A DNA stretch of 64,000 bases from Prosthecodimorpha staleyi (GCF_018729455.1 NZ_JAHHZF010000006.1:1-64000), one strand, 5' to 3'; shown: positions 34,045 to 42,996, numbered from the stretch's first letter. Program-made: numbers and translations. Notes: generated by a model not told the origin, from the sequence alone.

Positions 34045-35844
34045 TCAGCCCTTGTGGTAGCTCGGCTGCAGCCCGTAGACGGGCGTCGGGATGCCCTCCA
34101 TCCGGGCCTTCAGCTGCAGCGACAGGAACTGCGAATAGTGGCGCGACTGGTGCAGGTTGCCGCCATGGAACCACAGCGCCTCCTGCTGGGTCGGCTTCCA
34201 CATGTTGCGCTGTTCGCCCTCCCACGGGCCCGGGTCCTTCGGCGTGTCGGAGCCGAGGCCCCAGCACTTGCCGACCTTGTCGGCAGTCGCCTGGTCGACC
34301 AGGTCGGCGACCCAGCCGTTCATCGAGCCGTAGCCGGTCGCGTAGACGATCACGTCGGCCGGGATCTCGGTGCCGTTGTCGAGCCTGACGCCGGTCTCGG
34401 TGATCTCCTCGACCTGGCCGCCGACCAGCTTGATCTTGCCGTCGATGATCAGCTGCGAGGCGCCGATGTCGATATAGTAGCCCGAGCCGCGGCGCAGGTA
34501 TTTCATGAACAGACCGGAGCCGTCGGCGCCCCAGTCGAGCTTGAAGCCCGCCTTTTCGAGGCCGGCATAGAAGTCCTTGTCCAGTTCCTTGATCTTGTCA
34601 TAGACCGGGATCTGGAAGGTGTGCAGGATCCGGTAGGGCAGCGAGGCGAAGATCAGGTCCGCCTTGGCGGTGGTCATGCCGGACTTGACCGCCCGCTCGG
34701 AATAGAGATCGCCGAGGCCGATCTCCATCAGCGGGTCGGACCGGACGATGTGGGTCGAGGACCGCTGCACCATGGTCACGTCGACGCCGTTCTCGTAGAG
34801 CGCGGCGCAGATGTCATGGGCCGAATTGTTCGAGCCGATGACGACGACCTTCTTGCCCTTGTAGCCGTCCGGGCCGGGATGCTGCGAGGAATGGTGCTGC
34901 TCGCCCTTGAAGCGTTCCATGCCCTTGAATTTCGGCATGTTGGCCTTGCCGGACATGCCGGTGGCGAAGACCAGCTGCTTCGGGCGCAGCACGATCTCCT
35001 GCCCGCCCCGCTCGACCACGACGGTCCATTCCTTCTTGGCCTCATCGTAGCTGGCATGCTTGGCGGTGGTGCTGGACCAGTAGTTCAGCTCCATCACCTT
35101 GGTGTAGAATTCCAGCCAGTCGCCGATCTTGTCCTTCGGCGCGAAGACCGGCCAGTTCTTCGGGAAGTCGATATAGGGCAGATGGTCGTACCAGACCGGA
35201 TCGTGCAGGCAGAGCGACTTGTAGCGCTTGCGCCAGCTGTCGCCGGGCCGCTCGTTCTTCTCGACGATGATGGTCGGCACATTGAGCTGGCGCAGCCGCG
35301 CGCCGAGCGCGATGCCGCCCTGGCCGCCGCCGAGGATGACCACATAGGGCTGCGTTTCGAAGCCGAGCGTGCGGGCCTCGTCCTCGCGTTCCTCCTTCCA
35401 GGACTTGGCGCCCGGATTGATGCCGTGCTTGGCGCCAAGCGGACGGGTGAAGCCGGCCTTCTCCTCGAAGCCCTTGAGCTCGACCATGGTGGTCAGGAGC
35501 GTCCAGATCTGGCCGTCGCGCAGGCGGATCAGGCCGTAGCCGCGCGCCACCTCGGTCTCGAAGGAGATCCAGGCCTCCAGGATGCCGCCGCCCTCGCTCG
35601 CCTCGGTCTCCTCGGCGATGCGCCAGCCGCGCGGTTTGGTCGTGGCGAGCGTCTGGGTGAGCAGGTCGCGCACCTGATCGCGACCCTCGACGGTCTTGAT
35701 GTTCCAGGTGAAGGCGACGAGGTCGCGCCAGTAGCATTCGGTGCCGAACAGGTCGACGGCGGCATCGATGTCGCCGGCCTGCAGCGCGGCGTCGAGGCGA
35801 CCGAGAAAGGCTTCGACGCGGGCGCGCGGGGTGGTGTCGAGCAT
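34045..35844 (-). CDS. NTF2/SnoaL domain fused to a flavin-containing monooxygenase
   Basis: A 599-residue protein in two parts. Residues 1-130 have the NTF2/SnoaL-like pattern (ARVEAFLGRLDAALQAGDID, then YWRDLVAFTWNIKTVEG). From about 165 an FMO-type enzyme begins, with the FAD loop ILGGGQGGIALGARL, the NADP loop VVVIGSNNSAHD and ATGYGSM near the end. FMO enzymes use NADPH, oxygen and FAD to oxidise soft nucleophiles or ketones. The added NTF2 domain may shape or cap the active site. It is a single-gene transcript convergent with kup. Confidence 0.9.
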   Translation of the reverse strand: MLDTTPRARVEAFLGRLDAALQAGDIDAAVDLFGTECYWRDLVAFTWNIKTVEGRDQVRDLLTQTLATTKPRGWRIAEETEASEGGGILEAWISFETEVARGYGLIRLRDGQIWTLLTTMVELKGFEEKAGFTRPLGAKHGINPGAKSWKEEREDEARTLGFETQPYVVILGGGQGGIALGARLRQLNVPTIIVEKNERPGDSWRKRYKSLCLHDPVWYDHLPYIDFPKNWPVFAPKDKIGDWLEFYTKVMELNYWSSTTAKHASYDEAKKEWTVVVERGGQEIVLRPKQLVFATGMSGKANMPKFKGMERFKGEQHHSSQHPGPDGYKGKKVVVIGSNNSAHDICAALYENGVDVTMVQRSSTHIVRSDPLMEIGLGDLYSERAVKSGMTTAKADLIFASLPYRILHTFQIPVYDKIKELDKDFYAGLEKAGFKLDWGADGSGLFMKYLRRGSGYYIDIGASQLIIDGKIKLVGGQVEEITETGVRLDNGTEIPADVIVYATGYGSMNGWVADLVDQATADKVGKCWGLGSDTPKDPGPWEGEQRNMWKPTQQEALWFHGGNLHQSRHYSQFLSLQLKARMEGIPTPVYGLQPSYHKG

Positions 35845-36145
35845 TCAGTTTCCTCCAGGATGGACCCTATGGCGCGGGTTCGTCACCGTCCCGCGCTCGG
35901 CCCTATCCTGGGCAATCGCCGTGCCAGCCGCGGCCAGGCCGGCCGCCCTTGACGGAAAAGGACATTGCGCCCGCAGCGCCTTCGGATTGCCAGCCCGGAC
36001 CGTGGCGGACGCCACAGCTGCGGCGCCTCACCTGTGGTCCGCCGCCACAGGATCACCGAGCGTCACGGCCGCGATCGGGCGCCGGTCCAGGCTGGCCGTT
36101 GGCCTCCGGGCCGGCAACCGGGCCCCGACCGGCCACCGGCCCCCA
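35845..36145. other. 301-base non-coding stretch between two minus-strand genes
   Basis: It holds the promoter side of the monooxygenase gene and the end of the mutarotase unit. Two small hairpins are visible: GTGGC/GCCAC at 36002-36015 and CCTGTGG (36031-36037) with CCACAGG (36045-36051). Either could end the mutarotase transcript. I see no gene. Confidence 0.5.
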
Positions 36146-37039
36146 TCAGGCGCCAGCGATCGACACCATCGCGATGGTCATCGAAACCGCCCAGGACTCC
36201 CCCGGCGCCAGGACCCGCAAGGGCGTGACCGCGCGGGCGGCGGCCTCGCTTGGGGCGCCGATGGCGTGGGTCTGCGGCTCGAGGCAGACGAAGTCGGCGT
36301 CCGGCGGCGCCCAAAGCAGCGGCGCCGACAGGTCCGGATCGGCGCTGATACGGATCGCGAAGCCGCGGGCCGGATAGTCGAGGCGCGCCGTGCCGTCCCA
36401 GCCGGTATAGCTCGCCACCAGTTCGCGACCGCGATGGACGCGGGCGCCGGAGCCGAAATCGAGCTCCCCCGGGACCGGGCCATGGCCGGTGGCGCGATAG
36501 CCGGGGCCGAGGATCAGCGCACCGCCGGCGCGCAGCGTCAGCCGGGTGTCCGGATCGCGGGGAAACCAGGGATGCAGGCCGAGCCCGAAGGGCAGCGGCC
36601 TCGCGCCCGTGTTGACGACCGAGAGGTCGACCCGCAACCCGGCCTCCGACAGCGTGAAGCGCTGCTGCGCGACATAGCGGTAGGGATCCGGCCCATCGTC
36701 GCGCCGGTGTTCGAGCAGGACATGGGCCGGCCCGGCCTCGATCGTCCGCCAATTCGCCTGCCAGCCGAAGCCGTGGATCGCCGCGCCGCCGCCGGGATCG
36801 TTGAGCGCCACCTGGAAGGCGATCCCATCCGCTTCGACGCGGCCGCCGAAGGCCCGGTTGGCGAAAGGAACCAGCGGCCACAGGCCGAACAGGTTCGGGC
36901 TTGCGGTCGACGGCTCGGCGCCGGCCGGCGCATGCACCAGGTCGACCACGCCGCCGCCATGCTCGACGGTCAGCCGGTGCAGCAACCCGCCGGCCTCTGG
37001 CCGGATCTCCGCCGCATAGGCGCCTGCCTGAATCCGCAT
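36146..37039 (-). CDS. Aldose 1-epimerase / galactose mutarotase-like protein
   Basis: A 297-residue beta-sandwich protein of the mutarotase superfamily. It interconverts alpha and beta anomers of sugars or related sugar phosphates. The two active-site His lie in AIHGFGWQANW and FGLGLHPWFPRD, and the base Glu in VCLEPQTHAIG near the C-terminus. NLFGLWPLVPFANR is the other typical stretch. I chose the ATG at 37039 because a GGGGGAGGG run precedes it closely. It is divergent from the CBS-BON gene, with the FNR-type box between them about 130 bases away. Confidence 0.88.
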   Translation of the reverse strand: MRIQAGAYAAEIRPEAGGLLHRLTVEHGGGVVDLVHAPAGAEPSTASPNLFGLWPLVPFANRAFGGRVEADGIAFQVALNDPGGGAAIHGFGWQANWRTIEAGPAHVLLEHRRDDGPDPYRYVAQQRFTLSEAGLRVDLSVVNTGARPLPFGLGLHPWFPRDPDTRLTLRAGGALILGPGYRATGHGPVPGELDFGSGARVHRGRELVASYTGWDGTARLDYPARGFAIRISADPDLSAPLLWAPPDADFVCLEPQTHAIGAPSEAAARAVTPLRVLAPGESWAVSMTIAMVSIAGA

Positions 37040-37164
37040 GCCCTCCCCCTCGATCGCCCTCGCCGCCGGCGCAACCCCGCCGCCCCACCGCGGGTAGCGC
37101 CCGCCCCGAGGGACCTGCCCCACCCCGGCGCTTCGGGCAAGCCCCTGATCGGAGACATCCGGCG

Positions 37165-37178
37165 TTGATCGGGATCAA
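37165..37178. promoter_or_regulatory. Perfect FNR/FixK-type box
   Basis: TTGATCGGGATCAA matches the FNR/FixK consensus TTGAT-N4-ATCAA at every fixed position, and the palindrome extends to GCGTTGAT / ATCAACGC. Its centre lies about 82 bases before the CBS-BON start. This is a good distance for activation under low oxygen, and it is also between two divergent genes. Confidence 0.8.
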
Positions 37179-37253
37179 CGCCGAAAGCTCCAGGTATGTC
37201 AGATTCCAGTCACCTCCGGCGGGGGCGCCGGAGACGGACGGAGGAGGAAGCCC

Positions 37254-37925
37254 ATGAGGGCCAAGGATATCATGACCACGGGCGTGATCACGGTCACGCC
37301 GGAAACCACCATCGACGCGATTGCGGGCCTGCTGCTCGACCGGCGCATCAGCGCGGTCCCGGTGGTCGATCCGGACGGCACGCTGGTCGGCATCGTCAGC
37401 GAGGGCGACCTGATTCGCCGCGTCGAGACCGGCACGGAGCCGCGTCCGTCCTGGTGGCTCGAACTTCTGCGCACCACCGAGGACCGCGCGCTCGACTATG
37501 TCCGCAGCCACGGCCGGCGCGCCGCCGAGATCATGAGCACGAGCCTGATCACCGTCGCGGAGGACACCGAACTGCGCGAGATCGCGCGCCTCCTGGAAGA
37601 CAACAGGATCAAGCGCGTGCCGGTCGTCCGCGACGGCCGTCTGGTCGGCATCGTCAGCCGGGCCGACCTGCTGCGCGGCCTGATCACCGCGCGCCCCGCT
37701 GCGCCGCCGGCCGGCGACGACGCGCAGATCCGCACCGAGGCGCTGAAGCGGGTGCATGACAGCGGCATCTCCGACACGCTGCTGAACGTCACGGTCGCCG
37801 ACGGCACCGCCCATCTGTGGGGCTCGGTGACCACCGAGGCCGAGCGCCTTGCCGCGCGGGTCGCGGTCGAAAACACGCCCGGGGTCGGCGAACTGGTCGA
37901 TCATCTGCGCGTGCTGCGGCCCTGA
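37254..37925 (+). CDS. CBS-pair and BON domain protein
   Basis: A 223-residue cytoplasmic protein with two CBS motifs and one BON domain. CBS1 starts MRAKDIMTTGVITVTPETT (about 1-60) and has SEGDL. CBS2 starts at AAEIMSTSLITVAEDTEL (about 90-145) and has SRADLLRG. The BON domain covers about 155-222 with NVTVADGTAHLWGSV. CBS pairs bind adenine nucleotides and BON domains bind membranes or ligands. In alphaproteobacteria such proteins are often under oxygen or FixK control, which the perfect box upstream supports. GGAGGAGGA precedes the ATG. PfkB follows 97 bases later on the same strand. Confidence 0.92.
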   Translation: MRAKDIMTTGVITVTPETTIDAIAGLLLDRRISAVPVVDPDGTLVGIVSEGDLIRRVETGTEPRPSWWLELLRTTEDRALDYVRSHGRRAAEIMSTSLITVAEDTELREIARLLEDNRIKRVPVVRDGRLVGIVSRADLLRGLITARPAAPPAGDDAQIRTEALKRVHDSGISDTLLNVTVADGTAHLWGSVTTEAERLAARVAVENTPGVGELVDHLRVLRP

Positions 37926-38022
37926 TCGGGGCGATTGGCGGACGCGGACCGAATCCGTCTAGTCTCGACGCCGGAAGGACCGGCGGCCCGTCGCCGCCGG
38001 CCCGTTTCGGCACGGAGACCCG

Positions 38023-38967
38023 ATGACCACCGTCACCCTGACCCTTAATCCGGCCATCGATCTGTGGAGCGAGACCGAGCAGATCCGGCCGAACCACAAG
38101 GTCAGGACGGTCAACGACCGCTACGATCCGGGCGGCGGCGGCATCAATGTCGCCCGCGTCCTGCACAATTTCGGCGCGCCGGTCGTCGCCGTGGCGCTGG
38201 CCGGCGGGGTCACCGGCAACCTGCTCGGCGAACTCCTGGACCAGGAGGGCGTGCCGCACCGGCTGGTCGAGATCGCCGGGCGCACGCGCATCAATCATGT
38301 CGTGTTCGAGCGCCGCACCGGCCACGAGTTCCGCTTCGTGCTGGCCGGCCCGCCGGTCTCGCCCGCCGAGATCGACGAAGCCTTGGCTCTGCTCGACGAC
38401 ATCCCGGCGACCCGCCTCGTCATCAGCGGCAGCCTGCCGCCGGGCCTGCCCGGTTCGGTGATGGGCGATATCGGCCGCCGGGCGGTGGCGCGCGGGATCA
38501 AGGTCGCGGTCGACACCTCCGGCGAGGCGCTGCCGGCGGCCGTCGCCAGCGGCACCGTCGACCTCCTCAAGGTCAGCCTCTCGGAACTGGAGAGCCTGGC
38601 CGGCCGCGATCTCGCCGATCCGGCCGACCAGGAGCGGGTCGCCGGCGCGCTGATCGCGCAAGGCAAGGTCCGCCGGGTCGCGGTCTCGCTCGGCGGCGAC
38701 GGCGCCGTGCTGATCGGGGCGGACGGCACCTGGCGCCGGGCCGCGCCGCCGGTCCAGGCGATTTCCACGGTCGGCGCCGGCGACAGCTTCCTGGCCGCGC
38801 TGGTCTGGTCGCTCGATCGCGGCGACCCGCCCGGCGAGGCGCTGGCCTGGGGCGTGGCTGCGGGGGCGGCCGCCGTGTCGAAACCGGGCACCCGGCTCTG
38901 CCAGTTCGCCGATGTCGAGCGCATCCACGGCCCCGCCCCCGCGGGACTTGGCCGCAGCCCGGCCTGA
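38023..38967 (+). CDS. PfkB-family sugar kinase (1-phosphofructokinase / phosphofructokinase II type)
   Basis: A 314-residue ribokinase-fold kinase. LTLNPAIDLWSETEQI opens the protein, PGGGGINVARVL (about 36-48) is the first PfkB signature, and STVGAGDSFLAALVWSL (about 246-262) holds the catalytic Asp and anion hole. Members phosphorylate fructose 1- or 6-phosphate or tagatose phosphate. As the second gene behind the FNR-type box it may feed glycolysis when oxygen is low. That shared control is inferred from spacing (97 bases) and the absence of a terminator between the genes. Confidence 0.9.
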   Translation: MTTVTLTLNPAIDLWSETEQIRPNHKVRTVNDRYDPGGGGINVARVLHNFGAPVVAVALAGGVTGNLLGELLDQEGVPHRLVEIAGRTRINHVVFERRTGHEFRFVLAGPPVSPAEIDEALALLDDIPATRLVISGSLPPGLPGSVMGDIGRRAVARGIKVAVDTSGEALPAAVASGTVDLLKVSLSELESLAGRDLADPADQERVAGALIAQGKVRRVAVSLGGDGAVLIGADGTWRRAAPPVQAISTVGAGDSFLAALVWSLDRGDPPGEALAWGVAAGAAAVSKPGTRLCQFADVERIHGPAPAGLGRSPA

Positions 38968-38993
38968 CGGCTGGATTTGTCAGCTAGCCGTCA
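38965..38993 (+). terminator. Hairpin at the pfkB stop codon
   Basis: TGACGGCT (38965-38972), which includes the stop codon, pairs with AGCCGTCA (38986-38993). The 13-base loop and lack of a T-run make it a weak terminator candidate. Confidence 0.35.
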
Positions 38994-39032
38994 TCATGCC
39001 ATCATGCCGGCTGGCCATCGGATCCCGAGCCC

Positions 39033-39134
39033 ATGGATTTCGCCCTCGACCCCGCCATTGCCCTGCGCTTCCTCACGGTGCTGTTTGCCTGGGGCGTGGT
39101 GGAATTCGTCATCCGGGTCGACCCGATCGATTGA
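39033..39134 (+). CDS. Possible 33-residue single-pass membrane peptide
   Basis: The frame ATG 39033 to TGA 39132 reads MDFALDPAIALRFLTVLF and ends in EFVIRVDPID. It is a short acidic start, one hydrophobic helix of about 18 residues, and an acidic tail. This is the shape of small membrane proteins that attach to larger transporters or complexes. It lies in the 216-base gap between pfkB and the convergent liv operon. There is no clear ribosome site, so it may not be translated; a chance open frame is the alternative. Confidence 0.3.
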   Translation: MDFALDPAIALRFLTVLFAWGVVEFVIRVDPID

Positions 39135-39183
39135 TCGGCGCGATCGCCGACCGCCCGGTCGAAGGATCGGCCCGATCGGCCGA

Positions 39184-40245
39184 TCAGCCCTGCCCCGCCT
39201 TGCGGAAGCGGCCGACGATGCCGGTCGGGAAGAAATAGACGCTGGCGACGAACAGGATGCCGAGCCAGAGCAGCCAGCGGTCCGGATGGATCAGGTGCGG
39301 CAGCAGCGGGATGCCCTCGGTCGCGGCGGCGCCGACGGCCATCAGCTTCTGCAGGTAGTTCTGCGCGACGATGAACAGCGTGGCGCCGATCACCGCGCCG
39401 TAGAGCGTGCCCATGCCGCCGATCACCACCATCAGCAGGATGTCGAGCATGATGGCGAAGGACAGCGTGGTATCCGGGCCGGTATAGCGCAGCCAGAGCG
39501 CGTTGAGACCGCCGGCCGTCACCGCCATGGCGGCGGCGAGGCAGTTGACCTTGGTGCGGAACACGACGGTGCGGTAGCCGAGCGCCTCGGTGCGGAAGTC
39601 GTTCTCGCGGATCGCCTTCAGGACGCTGCCGAAGGGCGAGTTGACGACCCTCAGCGCCAGCAGGAACAGGACCAGCGCCGAGCCGAACAGGATGTAGTAG
39701 GTCAGCACCTTGCCGGTGATGTCGAGGCCGAGCACGGGCTCCTCGAACAGCTTGAAGGCCGGTCGCAACTCCGGCGGCACCCGGAAGGAGCGGCCGTCCT
39801 CGCCGCCGGTGAAGCCCGACAGCTGCGAGGCGAGGATCGCGAAGGCGGAGGCGACCGCGAGCGTGATCATGGCGAAGAAGATCGCCCGCACCCTGAGCGA
39901 GAACAGGCCGATCGCCAGCGCCAGCACGATGCCGAGCCCGAGCGCCAGGGCGAGGCCGCCGAAGACCGAGGCCCAGGTCGCGCCCCAGCTGTAGAGGGCG
40001 AGGCCGACCCCGTAGCCGCCGATGCCGTAGAACATGGTGTGGGCGAAGGAGACGATGCCGGCATAGCCGATCAGCAGATCGTAGCTCGCCACCAGGATCA
40101 CGAAGACGCAGATCTTGGCCGCCGTGTTGAGCGCCTGCGCGCCCGGAAAGACGAAGGGCGCCGCGGCGAGCCCGACCAGGATGGCGAGGATCAGCGCCGA
40201 GAGCACCGCCGAGCGCGGCCGGTCGCCGGAGAGAAGCGAGATCAT
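39184..40245 (-). CDS. Branched-chain-amino-acid-type ABC permease, LivM-like (system 1)
   Basis: A 353-residue inner-membrane permease with about 10 hydrophobic helices. LivM marks are SYDLLIGYAGIVSFAHTMFYGIG-like sequence after helix 2 and NSPFGSVLKAIRENDFRTEALGY, the cytoplasmic loop that contacts the ATPases. I chose the ATG at 40245 with GGAGA upstream; a longer frame from 40275 would overlap the LivH gene. It is the last gene of the five-gene minus-strand operon SBP-LivG-LivF-LivH-LivM. The transported compound need not be an amino acid; these systems often move aromatic or fatty acids. Confidence 0.92.
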   Translation of the reverse strand: MISLLSGDRPRSAVLSALILAILVGLAAAPFVFPGAQALNTAAKICVFVILVASYDLLIGYAGIVSFAHTMFYGIGGYGVGLALYSWGATWASVFGGLALALGLGIVLALAIGLFSLRVRAIFFAMITLAVASAFAILASQLSGFTGGEDGRSFRVPPELRPAFKLFEEPVLGLDITGKVLTYYILFGSALVLFLLALRVVNSPFGSVLKAIRENDFRTEALGYRTVVFRTKVNCLAAAMAVTAGGLNALWLRYTGPDTTLSFAIMLDILLMVVIGGMGTLYGAVIGATLFIVAQNYLQKLMAVGAAATEGIPLLPHLIHPDRWLLWLGILFVASVYFFPTGIVGRFRKAGQG

Positions 40246-40261
40246 CGATGCCGTCTCCAGC

Positions 40262-41308
40262 TTACCGTTTCGCAACCGGATAGAGCCCGCTCGGCCGCCA
40301 CAGCAGGATGCCGGCCATCAGCAGGATGTTGGAGGCGAGCGCGATCTTCGGCGCCAGGAAGCCGACATAGTTGGCGGTCAGCGCGACCAGGAGCGCGCCG
40401 AGGAAGCAGCCGCCGACCGAGCCGAGCCCGCCGATGATGATGACGATGAAGACCATCACCATCACCTCCGAGCCGAGCGCCGCCGTCATGGTCTCCCGGT
40501 AGAAGGCCCACAGCGTGCCGCCGAGCCCGGCCAGCGCCGAGCCGGCCGCGAAGACCATCACGAACAGCCGCTTGACCCGGTAGCCGAGCGCCTCGACCAT
40601 CTCGACATTCTCAACGCCGGCCCGGATCAGGAGCCCGAGGCGGGTGCGGTTCAAGACCAGCACCATGCCGAGGAAGACGACCAGGCCGACGCCGACCGCG
40701 ACCAGGCGGAACTTCTCGACCGCCACGTCGCCGAACAGAACCGCGCCGCGCAGGCCGGCCGGCAGCGCCATCGACTTCTGCTCGCCGCCCCAGACGACAT
40801 GGATCATCTGCTCGGCGATGATCAGCCCGCCCATGGTGACCAGGATCTGCTTCAGGTGCTGGCCGTAGACCGGCATCACGATGACCCGCTCGAAGGCGTA
40901 GCCGAGCGCCGCCGTACCCGCCATGGCGACGCCGGCGGCGAGCCCGAGCGCGGCGAGATTGAGCGCCAGATTGTCGACCTGGACCCAGCCGGCGAGCGGG
41001 ATCAGCGCCGTCATGGCCAGATAGGCGCCGATCGAGATGAAGGCGCCGTGGCCGAAATTGAGCACATCCATCAGGCCGAAGACCAGCGTCAGCCCGGAGG
41101 CTATGACGAAGATCATCATCCCCATGGCGAGGCCGGCAAGCGTCAGCGTGATCCAGGTGGTCGGATCGCCGATCAGCAGGAAGGAGACGGCGGCGATCAC
41201 CGGCAGGATCAGGAGCGGCAGCCGGTCGTGCGGCAGGCGCGGGATCGGCTCGGCGGGCGCGGAGGACGCCGGTGCGGCGGCGGTCGGGTCGGACAGGGTT
41301 TCGCTCAT
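40262..41308 (-). CDS. Branched-chain-amino-acid-type ABC permease, LivH-like (system 1)
   Basis: A 348-residue permease with a hydrophilic 35-residue N-terminal extension (MSETLSDPTAAAPASSAPAE). About 9 membrane helices follow. LivH marks are ASGLTLVFGLMDVLNFGHGAF-like sequence in the first half and IIIGGLGSVGGCFLGALLV in the second. It pairs with the LivM protein to form the channel. It starts 10 bases after the LivF stop and ends 16 bases before the LivM start. The extension is longer than in system 2, where LivH begins directly at the first helix. Confidence 0.92.
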   Translation of the reverse strand: MSETLSDPTAAAPASSAPAEPIPRLPHDRLPLLILPVIAAVSFLLIGDPTTWITLTLAGLAMGMMIFVIASGLTLVFGLMDVLNFGHGAFISIGAYLAMTALIPLAGWVQVDNLALNLAALGLAAGVAMAGTAALGYAFERVIVMPVYGQHLKQILVTMGGLIIAEQMIHVVWGGEQKSMALPAGLRGAVLFGDVAVEKFRLVAVGVGLVVFLGMVLVLNRTRLGLLIRAGVENVEMVEALGYRVKRLFVMVFAAGSALAGLGGTLWAFYRETMTAALGSEVMVMVFIVIIIGGLGSVGGCFLGALLVALTANYVGFLAPKIALASNILLMAGILLWRPSGLYPVAKR

Positions 41309-41318
41309 CGGGCCGGCC

Positions 41319-42044
41319 TCACTGGTGCTGGTCGAGCGAGAGGCCGAGCAGCCGCGTCTGCAGCGCGGCGTCGGCGGCGAGATCGGCCATCCGGCCGGCA
41401 TGGACGATGCGGCCGTCGTCCATCACGGCGACGCCGTCGCCCAGGCTGGCGGCGAAGCGGAAATTCTGCTCGACCAGCAGGATCGTGGTGCCGCCGCGCT
41501 TCAGCTCGCGGAAGGCGCCGATCATGGCCTCGATGATCGCCGGGGCGATGCCCTTGGTCGGCTCGTCGACCAGGATCAGGTCGCGCGGCTCGATCACCGA
41601 CCGGGCGATCGAGAGCATTTGCTTCTGCCCGCCGGAGAGCACGCCTGCGGGGAAGTCCCAGAACTTCCGGAGCGCCGGGAAGAAGCCGAAGATCCAGTCG
41701 AGCCGCCGGGGGTCGGGCCGTCCCGCGCGGGCGGCAAGCTGCATGTTCTCGGCGACCGTCAGATCGGCGAAGATGCCCATGCTTTCGGGCACATAGGCGA
41801 TGCCGAGGCGGGCGATGTCGGGCGTCGCCCAGCCGCCGATCTCGCGCCCACGCCAGGTCAGCCGGCCGGCGCTCGGCTGCCACAGGCCCATGATCGTTCT
41901 GAGACAGGTGGTCTTGCCGGCACCGTTGCGGCCGAGCAGCACGGTCAGTTCGCCCTCCGGCACGGCAAGGTCGACGCCCTGCAGGATGTGATACTGGCCG
42001 ATATGGGTGTGGACCCCCTCGAGCCGGACCAGGTCGGCGGTCAT
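41319..42044 (-). CDS. ABC ATPase, LivF-like (system 1)
   Basis: A 241-residue ATPase. Walker A is GRNGAGKT (38-45), the signature is LSGGQKQML, and Walker B is LILVDEPTKGIAP. The KGIAP-type D-loop and the QNFRFA stretch after LVE are LivF hallmarks. It powers transport as a heterodimer with LivG. Its start overlaps the end of the LivG gene by four bases (ATGA). The signature LSGGQKQ is complete, unlike the shortened one in LivG, as is usual for this pair. Confidence 0.93.
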   Translation of the reverse strand: MTADLVRLEGVHTHIGQYHILQGVDLAVPEGELTVLLGRNGAGKTTCLRTIMGLWQPSAGRLTWRGREIGGWATPDIARLGIAYVPESMGIFADLTVAENMQLAARAGRPDPRRLDWIFGFFPALRKFWDFPAGVLSGGQKQMLSIARSVIEPRDLILVDEPTKGIAPAIIEAMIGAFRELKRGGTTILLVEQNFRFAASLGDGVAVMDDGRIVHAGRMADLAADAALQTRLLGLSLDQHQ

Positions 42045-42856
42045 CGGGCGGCCTCCCTGCCGGCAGCAGCGGTCGGGGCGGCCGGGGGTGCGGCGGATGC
42101 GGCAGGGGCGGCGGCCATGCCCAGATAGGCCTCCTGCACGATCGGCGAGGCGATCACCGCGCCGGGTTCGCCATCGGCGACCAGGCGACCCTGATGCAGC
42201 ACGACGATGCGGTCGGCGAGCGAGCGGACCACGTCCATCTTGTGCTCGACCAGCAGGATGGTCTTGTCGCGGCGTTCCTTCAGGCGGCGGATCAGGTCGA
42301 GCACCACCGGCACCTCGTCGACCGACATGCCGGCGGTCGGCTCGTCGAACATGTAGACCATCGGCTCCAGGGCCATCATGATCGCGACCTCCAGCTTGCG
42401 CTTGTCGCCATGGCTGAGCGCGGCGGCGGGCTGCGCGGCGGCCGCGTCCAGATGCACCTCGGCCAGGATCAAGTCGGCCTTGGCGATCCAGTCGCGGTGG
42501 CCGGAGGCGAGCGACAGCATCGAGCCGCCGCCGCCCGCATGGGCCTGCACGGCGAGGCGGACATTCTCGCGCACGCTGAGATTGGGAAAGAGGTTGGTCA
42601 GCTGGAAGGCGCGGCCGAGCCCGGCCCGCGCGCGCGCCGCCGTCCCGGCGCCGGAGAGATCGCGGCCGTTGAGCACGACGCGGCCGGCGCTTGCCCGGAT
42701 CTGGCCGGAGATCAGGTTGAAATAGGTCGTCTTGCCGGCCCCGTTCGGCCCCACGATCGCGGTCAGCGTGCCGGCCTCGAAGGCCGCCGTCACCCCGTCG
42801 ACGGCGACATGGCCGCCGAAGCGCACGGTCAGGTCATGGGTTTCGAGGACGGGCAT
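42041..42856 (-). CDS. ABC ATPase, LivG-like (system 1)
   Basis: A 271-residue ATPase. Walker A is GPNGAGKT (36-43), the signature region is LSHGDKRKLEVAI, and Walker B is MVYMFDEPTAGMS. The long insertion with FQLTNLFPNLSVREN is typical of LivG. The last 30 residues are an Ala/Pro-rich tail (AAPAASAAPPAAPTAAAG) not needed for the fold and absent from the system 2 copy. I took the ATG at 42856; a start 22 codons upstream is possible. A hairpin separates it from the preceding substrate-binding-protein gene. Confidence 0.92.
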   Translation of the reverse strand: MPVLETHDLTVRFGGHVAVDGVTAAFEAGTLTAIVGPNGAGKTTYFNLISGQIRASAGRVVLNGRDLSGAGTAARARAGLGRAFQLTNLFPNLSVRENVRLAVQAHAGGGGSMLSLASGHRDWIAKADLILAEVHLDAAAAQPAAALSHGDKRKLEVAIMMALEPMVYMFDEPTAGMSVDEVPVVLDLIRRLKERRDKTILLVEHKMDVVRSLADRIVVLHQGRLVADGEPGAVIASPIVQEAYLGMAAAPAASAAPPAAPTAAAGREAAR

Positions 42857-42996
42857 CGAGAACCGATCGGGGTTGGGAGGCAAGGGTCGAAGAGGCATCG
42901 CGCCATCACCGCCGGCGGCCGGCCCCGGCCGCGTCACCGGCTCTCGGGCGCGACCGCGACGGGCTCCATCGGCAAGGCGCGGCATCGGCTACCGAG

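Noticed and set aside
29726-34060. A 1,444-codon open frame on the plus strand
   Set aside because: It lies antisense to the KdpE and kinase genes and out of frame with kup; the protein is Arg/Ala/Pro-rich without any motif. It is a GC-driven shadow of real genes.
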